Below, piece by piece: positions 1 through 7,978 of a stretch of DNA of 49,650 nucleotides. The stretch is from Paracoccus tibetensis (GTDB lineage Bacteria > Pseudomonadota > Alphaproteobacteria > Rhodobacterales > Rhodobacteraceae): contig NZ_FMVT01000017.1 in the NCBI RefSeq assembly GCF_900102505.1, positions 1 to 49,650 of the forward strand. Direction: 5' to 3'. Under the pieces are notes generated by a model. The model was not told where the DNA came from and made no database searches. It saw only the letters and a program-made list of their open reading frames with translations. Made by a program: the position numbers and the translations under genes. The stretch's first letter is position 1. The number at the start of each line of letters is the position of its first letter.

Positions 1-33
1 GGTCGTGGCGCTTCCATGACGAACCTGGCCCAT
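1..33 (-). CDS. IS481-family transposase, N-terminal 11 residues (runs off window)
   Basis: An ATG at 33 read leftwards encodes [11 protein letters not shown], which I recognise as the conserved start of IS481-family DDE transposases. A strong ribosome-binding sequence (GGAAGGAAG) lies just upstream. Only the first 11 codons fall in the window. The family catalyses cut-and-paste or copy transposition of IS481-type elements. The call rests on the N-terminal motif plus the matching IS end and target site to the right. Confidence 0.72.
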   Translation of the reverse strand, partial: MGQVRHGSATT

Positions 34-89
34 AATGCTTCCTTCCATTCACGAGAAAGGATCGCACCATCAAACCCTGGGATCAAACA
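1..89 (-). mobile_element. Right end of an IS481-family insertion sequence
   Basis: Read on the minus strand the element begins TGTTTGATCC at 89, starting with TGT as IS481-family ends do, followed 56 bp later by the transposase start. The junction sits directly beside CCTAGG (90-95), matching the NCTAGN target preference described for IS481. The element interrupts the 3' end of umuC. The other end lies outside the window, so the target duplication cannot be confirmed here. Confidence 0.7.
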
Positions 90-95
90 CCTAGG
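90..95. repeat. Putative IS481 target duplication (CCTAGG)
   Basis: CCTAGG abuts the IS end and fits the NCTAGN six-base target of IS481-type elements. The second copy should flank the far side of the element, left of position 1. Confidence 0.5.
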
Positions 96-1340
96 TGACC
101 GGTGGTCTGACTTCGTTGCCCAGGATCGACTATAACCCTCTTGTGCCAGCACCATCGTTTTCTTTCCGAAGCGGTCGTTGATCGCGTCTAAGGCGGCGGT
201 CAGCCGCGCATCGCGCGGCTGATCCGGCGCGAAAAGCATGGCAGGTCGGTCGGCCTCGGCCAGAAGGTCATCAAGGATGATCCCGGCCTTGGTGTAGGCG
301 TGCCCGTTTCCGGCTGGATCTCCCTTCCAGCCCCGCCGCGCGGCACTAACTGCAGCGTCGACCAGATCGAAGGTATGGTTCGACATTGGCCGCAGGCGGA
401 TGCTGCGCGAGGCGGAGTGCTGCGGCCTGTCGGGCTTATGCGGATTGGTGTGGTAGAAAACTGTCAGCGTGCCGGCGACAAGGCCATGCTGGCGCAGCTT
501 CTCGGCAGCGCGGGTGGCATGAGCTGTGATGGCTTGGGCCAGCACATCGAAGCTCGTCATGGGCGTGCCCGCGGAGCGGGTCACGGCCATGCCTTTGCGC
601 TGCGGCGGCACGTCCTCAAAATCGACACAGGGGATGCCGCGCAGCTCGGCCACCAGGCGCTCGAGAACGACCGTGCCGATCTTCCGCCCGAGGGCGAGCG
701 GCATGTCCCGCAACTCGGCCGCCGTCCTGATGCCCTGCGCGGTCAGCTTGGCCTCGGTTGCAGACCCTACACCCCAGATCTCGCCTATCGGGATGCGGCG
801 CATCACATAGTCCCGCACGTCTGCATTCATCAGGTTGCAGACCCCGGAAAAGATCGGGTTCTTCTTGGCGGCATAGTTTGCCAGCTTCGAAAGGGTCTTC
901 GTTGGCCCGATGCCGACGCAGGTTGGTATCCCTGTCTCGATTCGGACAGCGGCGCGCATTCGGACGGCATGAGCCTCCATCCGGTCGCCAAAGCCGGCCA
1001 GGTCAACAAACGTCTCGTCGATCGAGTAGACGTCCAGGCGCGGCGAATAGCTGTGCAGCACCTCGACCACGCGCCGGCTCATGTCGCCGTAGAGGGTGTA
1101 ATTTGAGGAAAGGGCCTTTACCCCGTGGCGCTCCATCAGGTCACGCATCTTGAAAACGGGGGCACCCATCTTGATCCCGAGGGCCTTGGCCTCGTCCGAC
1201 CTGGCTACGGCGCAACCGTCATTGTTCGACAGGACGATGACCGGAATGCCGTGTAGGGCCGGGTCGAAAACGCGCTCGCAACTGACATAGAAGTTGTTGC
1301 AGTCGATGAGTGCGATTGGAGCTGAAGAGGCTTCAAGCAC
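90..1340 (-). pseudogene. umuC: DNA polymerase V subunit UmuC, 3' end cut by IS481 insertion
   Basis: Y-family translesion polymerase, the error-prone catalytic subunit acting with UmuD' in SOS mutagenesis. The frame from the GTG at 1340 has the palm motif [17 protein letters not shown] with its first catalytic Asp, then [13 protein letters not shown], then [10 protein letters not shown] with the second acidic pair, a thumb hairpin ([14 protein letters not shown]), and a little-finger region reaching KSDHRSPR. About 417 codons are native. At 89 the frame runs into IS481 sequence, which replaces the last dozen or so residues (normally a TTRW-like tail), so beta-clamp binding may be altered. 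It lies 5 bp after umuD with which it is presumably co-transcribed. The start is uncertain: GTG at 1340 has only a weak AGCAG upstream, and translational coupling to umuD is likely. Confidence 0.85.
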
Positions 1341-1345
1341 CTGCT

Positions 1346-1774
1346 CTACTCGACCGGAAGGCGCCGGACGACGCCGGCAACGACGCCCCAAATCTCGGTC
1401 GTCTCCGTTACCGGGATCGGCTCATAGGCGTCACTGCGCGCGCGAGGGTCCAGAAACCACAGGCCGCCCCTCTTCGCGAGCTTCTTGACGGTAATTTCGC
1501 CGTCAATCAGAGCCAGGACGACGCGGCCACTGCGGCGGCGCCCGGCGCGGTCAACAGCGATCAGATCACCGTCAAGGATGCCCTCGGCCTCTAGTGAATC
1601 GCCGGAAACGCGCCACCAAAACGTCGCGTGTTCATGCCGCACAACCCATTTGATCGGATCAACCGTGTCCTCAAGATCGTCTGCCGCTGGCGAGGGAAAG
1701 CCAGCAGGCACAGGGAAAGAGGCCAGCGGCACCTCTCGATTTACGAGCGTGATCTTGATTGGTCGGAGGTGCAT
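1346..1774 (-). CDS. umuD: SOS mutagenesis protein UmuD (S24 LexA-like peptidase)
   Basis: A 142-residue protein of the LexA/UmuD family, the normal UmuD length. The [13 protein letters not shown] motif near residue 22 carries the Ala-Gly-type autocleavage region. [21 protein letters not shown] holds the catalytic Ser, and GEITVKKL holds the catalytic Lys. RecA filament stimulates self-cleavage to UmuD', which activates UmuC. ATG at 1774 gives the canonical N-terminus. A LexA box lies 16 bp upstream (1790-1804) and umuC follows directly, so this is an SOS-inducible umuDC operon whose polymerase tail has been damaged. Confidence 0.95.
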   Translation of the reverse strand: MHLRPIKITLVNREVPLASFPVPAGFPSPAADDLEDTVDPIKWVVRHEHATFWWRVSGDSLEAEGILDGDLIAVDRAGRRRSGRVVLALIDGEITVKKLAKRGGLWFLDPRARSDAYEPIPVTETTEIWGVVAGVVRRLPVE

Positions 1775-1789
1775 GACACGGTGGCCTTA

Positions 1790-1804
1790 GAACAATAAGT
1801 GAAC
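1790..1804 (-). promoter_or_regulatory. LexA (SOS) box upstream of umuDC
   Basis: On the minus strand the sequence is GTTCACTTATTGTTC, an exact GTTC-N7-GTTC direct repeat. This is the LexA operator known from alphaproteobacteria, rather than the CTGT-N8-ACAG box of enterics. It ends 16 bp before the umuD ATG, where repressor would block transcription or initiation. Confidence 0.85.
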
Positions 1805-1882
1805 ACAGCCTTACCGCGCGTCCCCCCCACTTCGTCAAGCCATATGCCCGACCAGCGCCAAAATCAGACGATACACGGTAGC

Positions 1883-1905
1883 AGTATGCGGAAAATTAGC
1901 ATACT
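1883..1905. promoter_or_regulatory. Inverted repeat before small gene, possible operator/promoter
   Basis: AGTATGC (1883-1889) and GCATACT (1899-1905) are a perfect 7-bp dyad separated by nine A/T-rich bases. It lies immediately before the ATG at 1913 and includes TATA-like sequence, so it could be an operator or promoter element for the two small genes. No factor can be assigned. Confidence 0.35.
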
Positions 1906-1912
1906 ATAGCTT

Positions 1913-2101
1913 ATGTCGTGGAGAAGTCATCTTACGCCTGATGAGCGCCAGGAGCTGCACCTGATTGAAGCAGAGAGGGCAAAGGTCATCAGCGCATACA
2001 ATGCTGTTTGGCGGCGGCTAAAGGCGCGCTGTGACGCGCGCCAGCGCCGCCTCGCAATGAAATTTGAGGAAAAGCATGACCCAACTTCATCAAACTCATG
2101 A
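1913..2101 (+). CDS. Small charged helical protein, unknown function
   Basis: A 62-residue protein, MSWRSHLTPDERQEL..., rich in Arg, Glu and Ala and predicted to be almost entirely helical. Its LTPDER-x-EL-x-IEAER pattern resembles small uncharacterised proteins common near phage, plasmid and umuDC loci in Rhodobacterales (my recollection, not tested). It overlaps the start of the next gene by 26 bp, suggesting a two-gene unit. No clear ribosome-binding site precedes ATG 1913, so translation could be leaderless or weak. Confidence 0.45.
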   Translation: MSWRSHLTPDERQELHLIEAERAKVISAYNAVWRRLKARCDARQRRLAMKFEEKHDPTSSNS

Positions 2102-2342
2102 TCTGACCCGAACTTGCGGCCATTGTGGCACTGAGGTTCGGCAGGGATATTCGGTTTGCGCAGCATGTGGCGCGAACTACCGGCGTCGCGGCTTGGGCAT
2201 CTTCATTCCTGCAATTCTTGCTCTTGCAGCGGCAAATGCCGCGGCGGCTGGTCGTTGGGATGCCGCGCTCGTCGTGGGTGTTCTTCTGGTCTGGTTGATC
2301 CGGAGATCGAGGCAATATCTCTGGTATCGCCGGAACGTATAG
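2076..2342 (+). CDS. Small zinc-ribbon membrane protein, unknown function
   Basis: An 88-residue protein with two CxxC pairs, CGHC and CAAC, near residues 14-33, forming a zinc-ribbon-like head. One hydrophobic stretch follows (FIPAILALAAANAAAA, then a second half VVGVLLVWLI), and the tail is basic (RRSRQYLWYRR). ATG 2076 is preferred because GAGGA sits 6 bp upstream; an upstream TTG at 2064 is in frame but lies in the Shine-Dalgarno region. It is likely a small inner-membrane protein with a cytoplasmic metal-binding head. The function is not recognisable. Confidence 0.5.
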   Translation: MTQLHQTHDLTRTCGHCGTEVRQGYSVCAACGANYRRRGLGIFIPAILALAAANAAAAGRWDAALVVGVLLVWLIRRSRQYLWYRRNV

Positions 2343-2402
2343 AAACGCGGCATCATCCCGCTAGCTGAGCGCAGCAAAGATGATGCTCGCCATGCAACTG
2401 CA

Positions 2403-3038
2403 TCAACTACGAACGGGGTGCAGCGGCACAGCGTCAAGCAATGCTTGTCCTGCAGCCTTCGGGCTCCCGTCACCATTGACATAGGCATAGAGCGTCGTCG
2501 TCGTGATCCCGAGGCGGCGCGCAACCTCTTTGGCGACAGCGTTTGGGTCGGACATGGCCGTCAAGGCCATGCTCAAGGTCGTGCGATCCATTTTACGGGG
2601 CCGTCCTCCAAGCCTGCCGCGGGCCCGCGCGGCCGCGATCCCAGCTTGTGTCCGTTCAACGATCAGCTCCCGCTCGAACTCCGCAAAAGCGGCGAAGATG
2701 CCAAAGGCCAGCCGGCCGTTCGCGGTGGTCGTGTCGATCTGCGCGCCAGCTCCGGCCAGAACCTTCAGCCCAATGCCTCGATCTCGGAGGGCTTCGGCAG
2801 TGGTCACCAAGTGGCGTAGATCGCGGCCAAGGCGATCCAGCTTCCAGATCACCAACGTGTTGCCCGGCTGAAGTGACTTCAGACACTCCTTCAGGCCAGG
2901 TCGTGCATCGAGCCGACCGGAAGCCAGATCCTCATAGATGCGGTCAGGCTCGACGCCAGCGGCAAGCAATGCGTCACGCTGCGGGGCAAGTGTTTGGGTG
3001 CCATCCGACTTCGAGACCCTGATGTAGCCGATGAGCAC
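2403..3038 (-). CDS. Serine recombinase (resolvase/invertase, TnpR/Pin-like)
   Basis: A 211-residue small serine recombinase that cuts and rejoins DNA at crossover sites through a 5'-phosphoserine bond. The N-terminal catalytic domain shows IGYIRVS with the nucleophile Ser9, then the Arg cluster in ASGRLDARPG and KLDRLGRDLRHL. The AFAEFERELIVERTQ dimerisation helix follows, then RGRLGGRP and a C-terminal helix-turn-helix ending near AKEVARRLGITTTTLYAYV. Length and order match Tn3-type resolvases and DNA invertases. No TnpA transposase is nearby, so it is either a Tn3 remnant or a stand-alone recombinase beside the restriction-modification locus. Res-like repeats lie just upstream of its start. 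Confidence 0.88.
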   Translation of the reverse strand: MLIGYIRVSKSDGTQTLAPQRDALLAAGVEPDRIYEDLASGRLDARPGLKECLKSLQPGNTLVIWKLDRLGRDLRHLVTTAEALRDRGIGLKVLAGAGAQIDTTTANGRLAFGIFAAFAEFERELIVERTQAGIAAARARGRLGGRPRKMDRTTLSMALTAMSDPNAVAKEVARRLGITTTTLYAYVNGDGSPKAAGQALLDAVPLHPVRS

Positions 3039-3087
3039 TTCTCAACCCCGCAAGAAAAGATCACCAACACCCTGCAACCTGCCATAG

Positions 3088-3185
3088 ATTTCCGCAACCG
3101 GTTTTCTGGCAGTTCATAGGTCTGCTAGCGTCTGGTTTTCGCTGCGCAAGGAGTTCGCAAGAAAACCGGTCGTTTTTCTGACACT
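3088..3185 (-). repeat. Res-like repeat cluster upstream of the serine recombinase
   Basis: On the minus strand TGTCAGAAAAACGACCGG (starting 3183) and TGCCAGAAAACCGG (starting about 3112) are near-copies in direct orientation. CCGGTTTTCT (3098-3107) and AGAAAACCGG (3160-3169) also form a perfect 10-bp inverted pair. Small serine recombinases bind dyad subsites next to their gene, so this is a candidate res or crossover region. The remaining sequence up to 3453 shows nothing I can identify. Confidence 0.45.
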
Positions 3186-3453
3186 GCCTCCACGGCGGTG
3201 ATGCAGACAAACAGCAAGCCAGACTTCGCAGCCTTTCTGGGGCGAAATGCAATTACGCCAAGATCACCACCCGCTACCGCTCGCCCCGGGCTTCACGCGG
3301 CCGAGGCTGTCTGAACACACGGCTTACAGGTGCGAGGTTCGGAACGTTACTCAGCGGTAGGCCATCCAGCGCAACACTGTTGCCCGGAACAGGCTTATCT
3401 CCGGTAATTGGAAAAGGCGCATCAACCAGCATCATCTGCTACGGCGCGCCTTC

Positions 3454-5811
3454 TCATTTAGTTTCCAAAGCCTTTTTAACAGCTGAGGCTACATCTGCAT
3501 GGGTCGTACAACGGATCTGACCGGTTGTTGTCATTCGCCATACGGAAAAGCCGAAACTACCTGTCTGCTTCATGGTCTCCGCCGACCAGGTCCCCTCGGT
3601 AATAAACCGCACCAAAATGCGTTGCTGGCCCTTTTCGTCCCGGATAGCCAACAACTTGCGACCAGCTTCCGTTTGAAGGAGAAACCCACCTTTAGGATCG
3701 ATCGCTATAATCTTCTTGTCTGTCCACACAAGGAAATCAGGAAAAAAACGCCGACTGTCGCCTTTGTCCAAGAGAGGAATCGAGTATCCCCCGTTCACTG
3801 GATTGCGGGCCCAGGTGTGTCCCGTAGCATCAATCTCGTGGGCTACCGCAAGTTCTGGCGCGTTGAGATCGCTATAGCTCTCATGGACCGAGTAACTAAA
3901 TTTTTGAGCGGCATCTGGACGAACATACACTGCCCCTACGGTATAAGGATTTGAATCTTCGAATGCCAACTCCGCATGAGATAGGTATGTATCGACAAGC
4001 CGTTCGGCATCCTCGCGCAACTGTTGAGCGGCAACACTCGTAATCTCCACTCGTGCTTCAAACTTTGGATCGGCCCAATCGATTGTCTTGACTGCTTCGG
4101 GATACCGAGACTGCATGTGTCTCCGAACGAGCCAGCGCGCTATGACACGGTTCGAGTGAGCTTTGACATATTTTTCGATCGATGGCTTGGAGCCATCACC
4201 GATTTGTTGAATCGCGCGTGTTAGCTCGCCCGCGCCCTGAACATTCACGGAATCTGTCGTATAGTCGTGTATGGAGGATATAGCTTTAGTAAGTGGAGCG
4301 ACGGCCTCATCGGCATCTATGTGTATTTCTGGGATCGTGAGGCTTATCTTCGGCTCAACACGCGACCGCCGCCGGTCACGTGCATCGCTGAAACCCTCTA
4401 GCTTTACGTCCGGGATCTCTGAAGCTATCTTTCGGCGAACCACTTCAAGTATTTTTGGAAATTCCTGCTTACTGTCGATGCGAATGTAAAAATTCGCCGT
4501 ATTCAACAGAGGGTCAGGATAATGACGGGCCCCCGGTTGACGCAAGACGCGGCCAATGACTTGTTCGACTTGAAGAGCCGACCCCATAGATTTATCGATA
4601 TAGGCAAAACAGCAGGCCGGATCGTCCCAACCCTCCTGAAGGCTCTGGTTGAAGATAATATGCCGATAGGTTCCCTGAGAAAACACCGCGAAGTCGTCCT
4701 CTCCGCCTGAGAAGAGGTTGAATCCTTCTGGGGATGGATAATCTTTCTGATTCATTTTCAGATCGCAATAGAGGGCAATCTCGTCTCCAGAAATACCTTT
4801 TTCTTCAGTTAGGTACCGCCAGATTAAGATAGGAGGCGCTTTGCGTTGGTTGAACGGCCGGTGAGGGTTATCTGCCGTTCCATCATCCTGACTGATGTTT
4901 GTGCGGCAAACGTAGATCGCTTTCGGCAGGAAGCCGGCTTCGAGTTCGTCTGCTTTAAGCGTGGCAAGCTGAAAGTCCTCGAGCATGTCATCGAGAGTAG
5001 TTTCCATCTCGGTGTCGTAGCCGCCGAGAACAACTTGTCGTTTTACCAAGCCAGCGTTGACTGGCTCCTTTGATCTAATGGCAGTGATCAAGCAGCGCGA
5101 CGCACTATCTTCGGAATCAGAAGTTGCCTCAGCGCTCCAACCTACTTGCTTGAGCCGATCGATAATCTGTCCTAATTTACCTGGGGTGCGCATCGTCGCT
5201 GAGGCCGCCAAGATAATGTCCGGTTCAAGTTCAAGGAGCAGATCCGTCTGCTGATCGGATAAATTGTGTGCTTCATCATATACGATGATCAGCGGACGCC
5301 GCTCCGATGCGCTAGAAGCTTTTCTCCCAGCAAGGACTTCCCAGAGTGCTCCGTCATTCTCGTCCTCGTCCTTTTGGTGAACTTTGAGTTTGCCGTCGCC
5401 TTTCGATTTCTGATTGAAGCTGCCCACCGTAGTCAGCAGGATGCACGCCTGCGTGTCGTCTAGGATTTGATCCACTTTGGCTTCACTTAAGTAGCCGACG
5501 GTAAACTGGGGGATCAGATGTTCGTACTTCCCGCCCGCCTCGAAATTGGCGAAAGTCTGATCGACGACAGCTTTGGATTTCGAAACCCACAGCACGATAG
5601 GTTCGAGATGCATGCCCGCACGCAGCAACGAAACTGTATCGGCAAGAATGGCTGTCTTACCGGACCCTGTGAGCGACGCGAGCGCTTGGTAGAATGGCGT
5701 CGGCCACCCCATATACTCAATAGGCCGCTTCTTGTCGGTGACCAGAAGCGCATAGCGAGCGACAATTTGTTTAGACGCTTTAGTCTGAAAGGGAAGTAGC
5801 TCGATGCTCAC
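3454..5811 (-). CDS. Type III restriction enzyme Res subunit (SF2 helicase plus nuclease)
   Basis: A 785-residue restriction and ATP-dependent translocase subunit that would work with the upstream Mod protein to cleave unmodified foreign DNA. A Q-motif-like LPFQTKA at the N-terminus is followed by Walker A LTGSGKTAI (about residues 48-54) and the DEAH box IIVYDEAHNL (about 175-184). SATMRTPG is motif III and IGRVLRQPGA is motif VI. Near the C-terminus FPDFLVWTDKKIIAIDPKGG is a PD-(D/E)xK nuclease core. It is somewhat shorter than many Res proteins (about 900-1000 residues). The start is GTG 5811, overlapping the mod stop codon as GTGA, which implies translational coupling. It could also act as a stand-alone helicase-nuclease, but gene order and motifs favour type III. 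Confidence 0.88.
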   Translation of the reverse strand: MSIELLPFQTKASKQIVARYALLVTDKKRPIEYMGWPTPFYQALASLTGSGKTAILADTVSLLRAGMHLEPIVLWVSKSKAVVDQTFANFEAGGKYEHLIPQFTVGYLSEAKVDQILDDTQACILLTTVGSFNQKSKGDGKLKVHQKDEDENDGALWEVLAGRKASSASERRPLIIVYDEAHNLSDQQTDLLLELEPDIILAASATMRTPGKLGQIIDRLKQVGWSAEATSDSEDSASRCLITAIRSKEPVNAGLVKRQVVLGGYDTEMETTLDDMLEDFQLATLKADELEAGFLPKAIYVCRTNISQDDGTADNPHRPFNQRKAPPILIWRYLTEEKGISGDEIALYCDLKMNQKDYPSPEGFNLFSGGEDDFAVFSQGTYRHIIFNQSLQEGWDDPACCFAYIDKSMGSALQVEQVIGRVLRQPGARHYPDPLLNTANFYIRIDSKQEFPKILEVVRRKIASEIPDVKLEGFSDARDRRRSRVEPKISLTIPEIHIDADEAVAPLTKAISSIHDYTTDSVNVQGAGELTRAIQQIGDGSKPSIEKYVKAHSNRVIARWLVRRHMQSRYPEAVKTIDWADPKFEARVEITSVAAQQLREDAERLVDTYLSHAELAFEDSNPYTVGAVYVRPDAAQKFSYSVHESYSDLNAPELAVAHEIDATGHTWARNPVNGGYSIPLLDKGDSRRFFPDFLVWTDKKIIAIDPKGGFLLQTEAGRKLLAIRDEKGQQRILVRFITEGTWSAETMKQTGSFGFSVWRMTTTGQIRCTTHADVASAVKKALETK

Positions 5812-7793
5812 GCGACTGTCTCCTCGCCGGCATCTGGGGTTGATCCGACTCCGTAGGGGTGTAGCGCTTCGTTGAACCCAAGCGCATCAAGGATCCGATT
5901 TGGAATTTGGTAAAATTCGACGTTGGGACCACTGTAAGTCGATATTCGCGCGTAGACGTGGAACGGTTGTGCCAGCCCTTCAGCCTTCGCTTCCGCGACG
6001 ATGGCTCGAAACGAGGTGCGATTGAGTACGGAAGCCTGATCTGGACCGTTCCATATTAGGAAGAAGCCTTCACCCCGCGCGCTTTTCGCGAACAGGTGCA
6101 AATGTGCTCCTGCGGGCAATCGTCTCAGGTGAGCAGCAGCCCTGTCCCTTTGATCCCAGTAAGAGGTCAACAGCAGGTCGACCATTTCTTCTCGCTCAAG
6201 TGCCAAAACCGCCGCAGCGTCGACCTGCGACATCAGCTTTGAAAACCGGAAGCCGCTCGAAATCGGCGCTGCAGAGATCGCGGTCACACCTTTCTTGTTA
6301 ACTCGTTCTCCGGTCACAGCCCGCTTCAAACGCTCATAGGTAAGCGTACGAGCATAGGCATCGCCACGTTCCGGGCGGCCTTGCTCAATAAGCAGGAAAC
6401 GCCGATTGGCTCCTGATTCAGCATTCAGTTCCATGATTGCGTGCGCAGTTGTGCCCGATCCTGCAAACGGATCGAGCACAATGCCTGTGGGCGGGCACCA
6501 GATTTGAATAATTTTCTTGATCAGCTTCATTGGTTTGACCGTCTCAAACCCGTGGCCAGGACCGACGATCGAAGTAAGCTCATTAACGCCAATCTGACTA
6601 TGGCCAGAATGCTCGTGATCCCATGAGGTTGTTCCGATGTCTAACGGCTCCTCATAATCATCGTCAGACCAGTAGGTCGTCGGAACAATTCCTTGTTTTA
6701 CGTCCTTTAAATACTTCTTCATACCGAAGGTGCCCTGACCATTGTCGCGCCAATGCGCAGCAGGCCAGACTCCGGATCTTATTTTCTCAGCAGCTCGACG
6801 CGCAGCCTCCAGTGCTTTGTGCTCGGGCGAAAACGACTCTTCGGTCGGAATTGGAGCGCCTTTAATGAGCAAAGCCTTTTGGCGACCATCGCCGATGTCG
6901 CGTTCAACGTACTTTGATCCCCAAGTTTCCAAATATGCTTTCATTCGCCGCTTTTCGGAGCTCCAGTGGCGGCCCGCGGTGGGATAGTGCAGCTGACCAG
7001 TGAATGGCGATTGAATCGCGTAGATCATGGAAAGATGCGTTTCCTCACCACGCGCCGTTAAATCACCGGGCTTCCATGGATGAGGATCGCCATCGCGCGA
7101 GAGGTAGCGTTTGTCCATCTCCTCAGTGCGTGGGAGGAGAGCAGTCTTCGCCCGTTCCGCATTCTTTGCATAGACAAGGACATATTCAGTTGCTGTAGAG
7201 AGTTGGCGCTGATCGTTTCGCGGCGCATATGACTTTTGCCAATTGATTATTCCGATACGATTCGCCTCTCCAAACATCTCATCGAGCAGCATACCCAAGC
7301 GAAAGAGCTCTCGATGATCAATACAGATCGCAAGGACTCCTCCAGGTCGAAGCATTTCTTTCATCATCCATAGGCGTGGTGTCATGAACCGGAGCCACTT
7401 GGAATGCCTTGACCCGTCATCCGCCGGAACCAACCTTCCTAGGTCGGGATCATTTGGATCCTCGTCCCAACGATCGTTGTACCGAAAGTCCAAGCCGGTG
7501 TTGTAAGGAGGGTCGGTTAGTACGAGGTCAACCTGGCCACGGTACTTGTATAGACTGACCAGCGCTTGAAGGTTCTCCCCTTCGAGAAGAATGTTTTCTG
7601 ACTGCTGTGTTTCAGAGCCGACGCAAAATTTCTTCTCGATCCGCTGTGCGCGAGGCTTCAACTGTCGAATGATTTGCCATGGAGGGGTCTGACCCGGGTA
7701 TGTCAGCCGGATGCCGCCTATGTCCACACCGTCGCGCTCAAGTAGCAGTCGGATGAGGTCTTCGCGGCTCAGTTTGCTGTAATCAATCATCAT
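5808..7793 (-). CDS. Type III restriction-modification DNA methyltransferase (Mod)
   Basis: An adenine-N6 methyltransferase and specificity subunit that transfers a methyl group from SAM to one strand of an asymmetric site. LVLTDPPYNTG (motif IV, catalytic, about residue 95) precedes VLDPFAGSGTTAHAIMELN (motif I, SAM binding, about residue 440). This order defines beta-class enzymes such as type III Mods. The intervening region would hold the target-recognition domain, and the roughly 660-residue length is typical. Two ATGs at 7793 and 7790 follow GAGGAAA; an in-frame TTG at 7805 lies upstream of that ribosome-binding site and is less likely. It is first in a two-gene operon with res. Confidence 0.9.
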   Translation of the reverse strand: MMIDYSKLSREDLIRLLLERDGVDIGGIRLTYPGQTPPWQIIRQLKPRAQRIEKKFCVGSETQQSENILLEGENLQALVSLYKYRGQVDLVLTDPPYNTGLDFRYNDRWDEDPNDPDLGRLVPADDGSRHSKWLRFMTPRLWMMKEMLRPGGVLAICIDHRELFRLGMLLDEMFGEANRIGIINWQKSYAPRNDQRQLSTATEYVLVYAKNAERAKTALLPRTEEMDKRYLSRDGDPHPWKPGDLTARGEETHLSMIYAIQSPFTGQLHYPTAGRHWSSEKRRMKAYLETWGSKYVERDIGDGRQKALLIKGAPIPTEESFSPEHKALEAARRAAEKIRSGVWPAAHWRDNGQGTFGMKKYLKDVKQGIVPTTYWSDDDYEEPLDIGTTSWDHEHSGHSQIGVNELTSIVGPGHGFETVKPMKLIKKIIQIWCPPTGIVLDPFAGSGTTAHAIMELNAESGANRRFLLIEQGRPERGDAYARTLTYERLKRAVTGERVNKKGVTAISAAPISSGFRFSKLMSQVDAAAVLALEREEMVDLLLTSYWDQRDRAAAHLRRLPAGAHLHLFAKSARGEGFFLIWNGPDQASVLNRTSFRAIVAEAKAEGLAQPFHVYARISTYSGPNVEFYQIPNRILDALGFNEALHPYGVGSTPDAGEETVA

Positions 7794-7978
7794 TTTCCTC
7801 AACAAGGCCGGGCCGCGCCTGCTCCTGAATCAATATAAAGCTCGTGCCGCGTCTGCGGAGAGCTTGCCGTTGCTGGGTACACCGTGACCGTCGCTGACTA
7901 GAACGCAACGCGAACATATGGCAATTGCTATTCTGACGGTCATGGATCAGGCCCTTCTGGCTCGGTCAGGCGTCTTCT

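Noticed and set aside
300..1106. 268-codon plus-strand frame over umuC
   Set aside because: Antisense shadow of umuC, which has unmistakable Y-family motifs.
2403..3185. Intact Tn3-family transposon
   Set aside because: No tnpA and no 38-bp terminal repeats seen; only the recombinase and res-like repeats.
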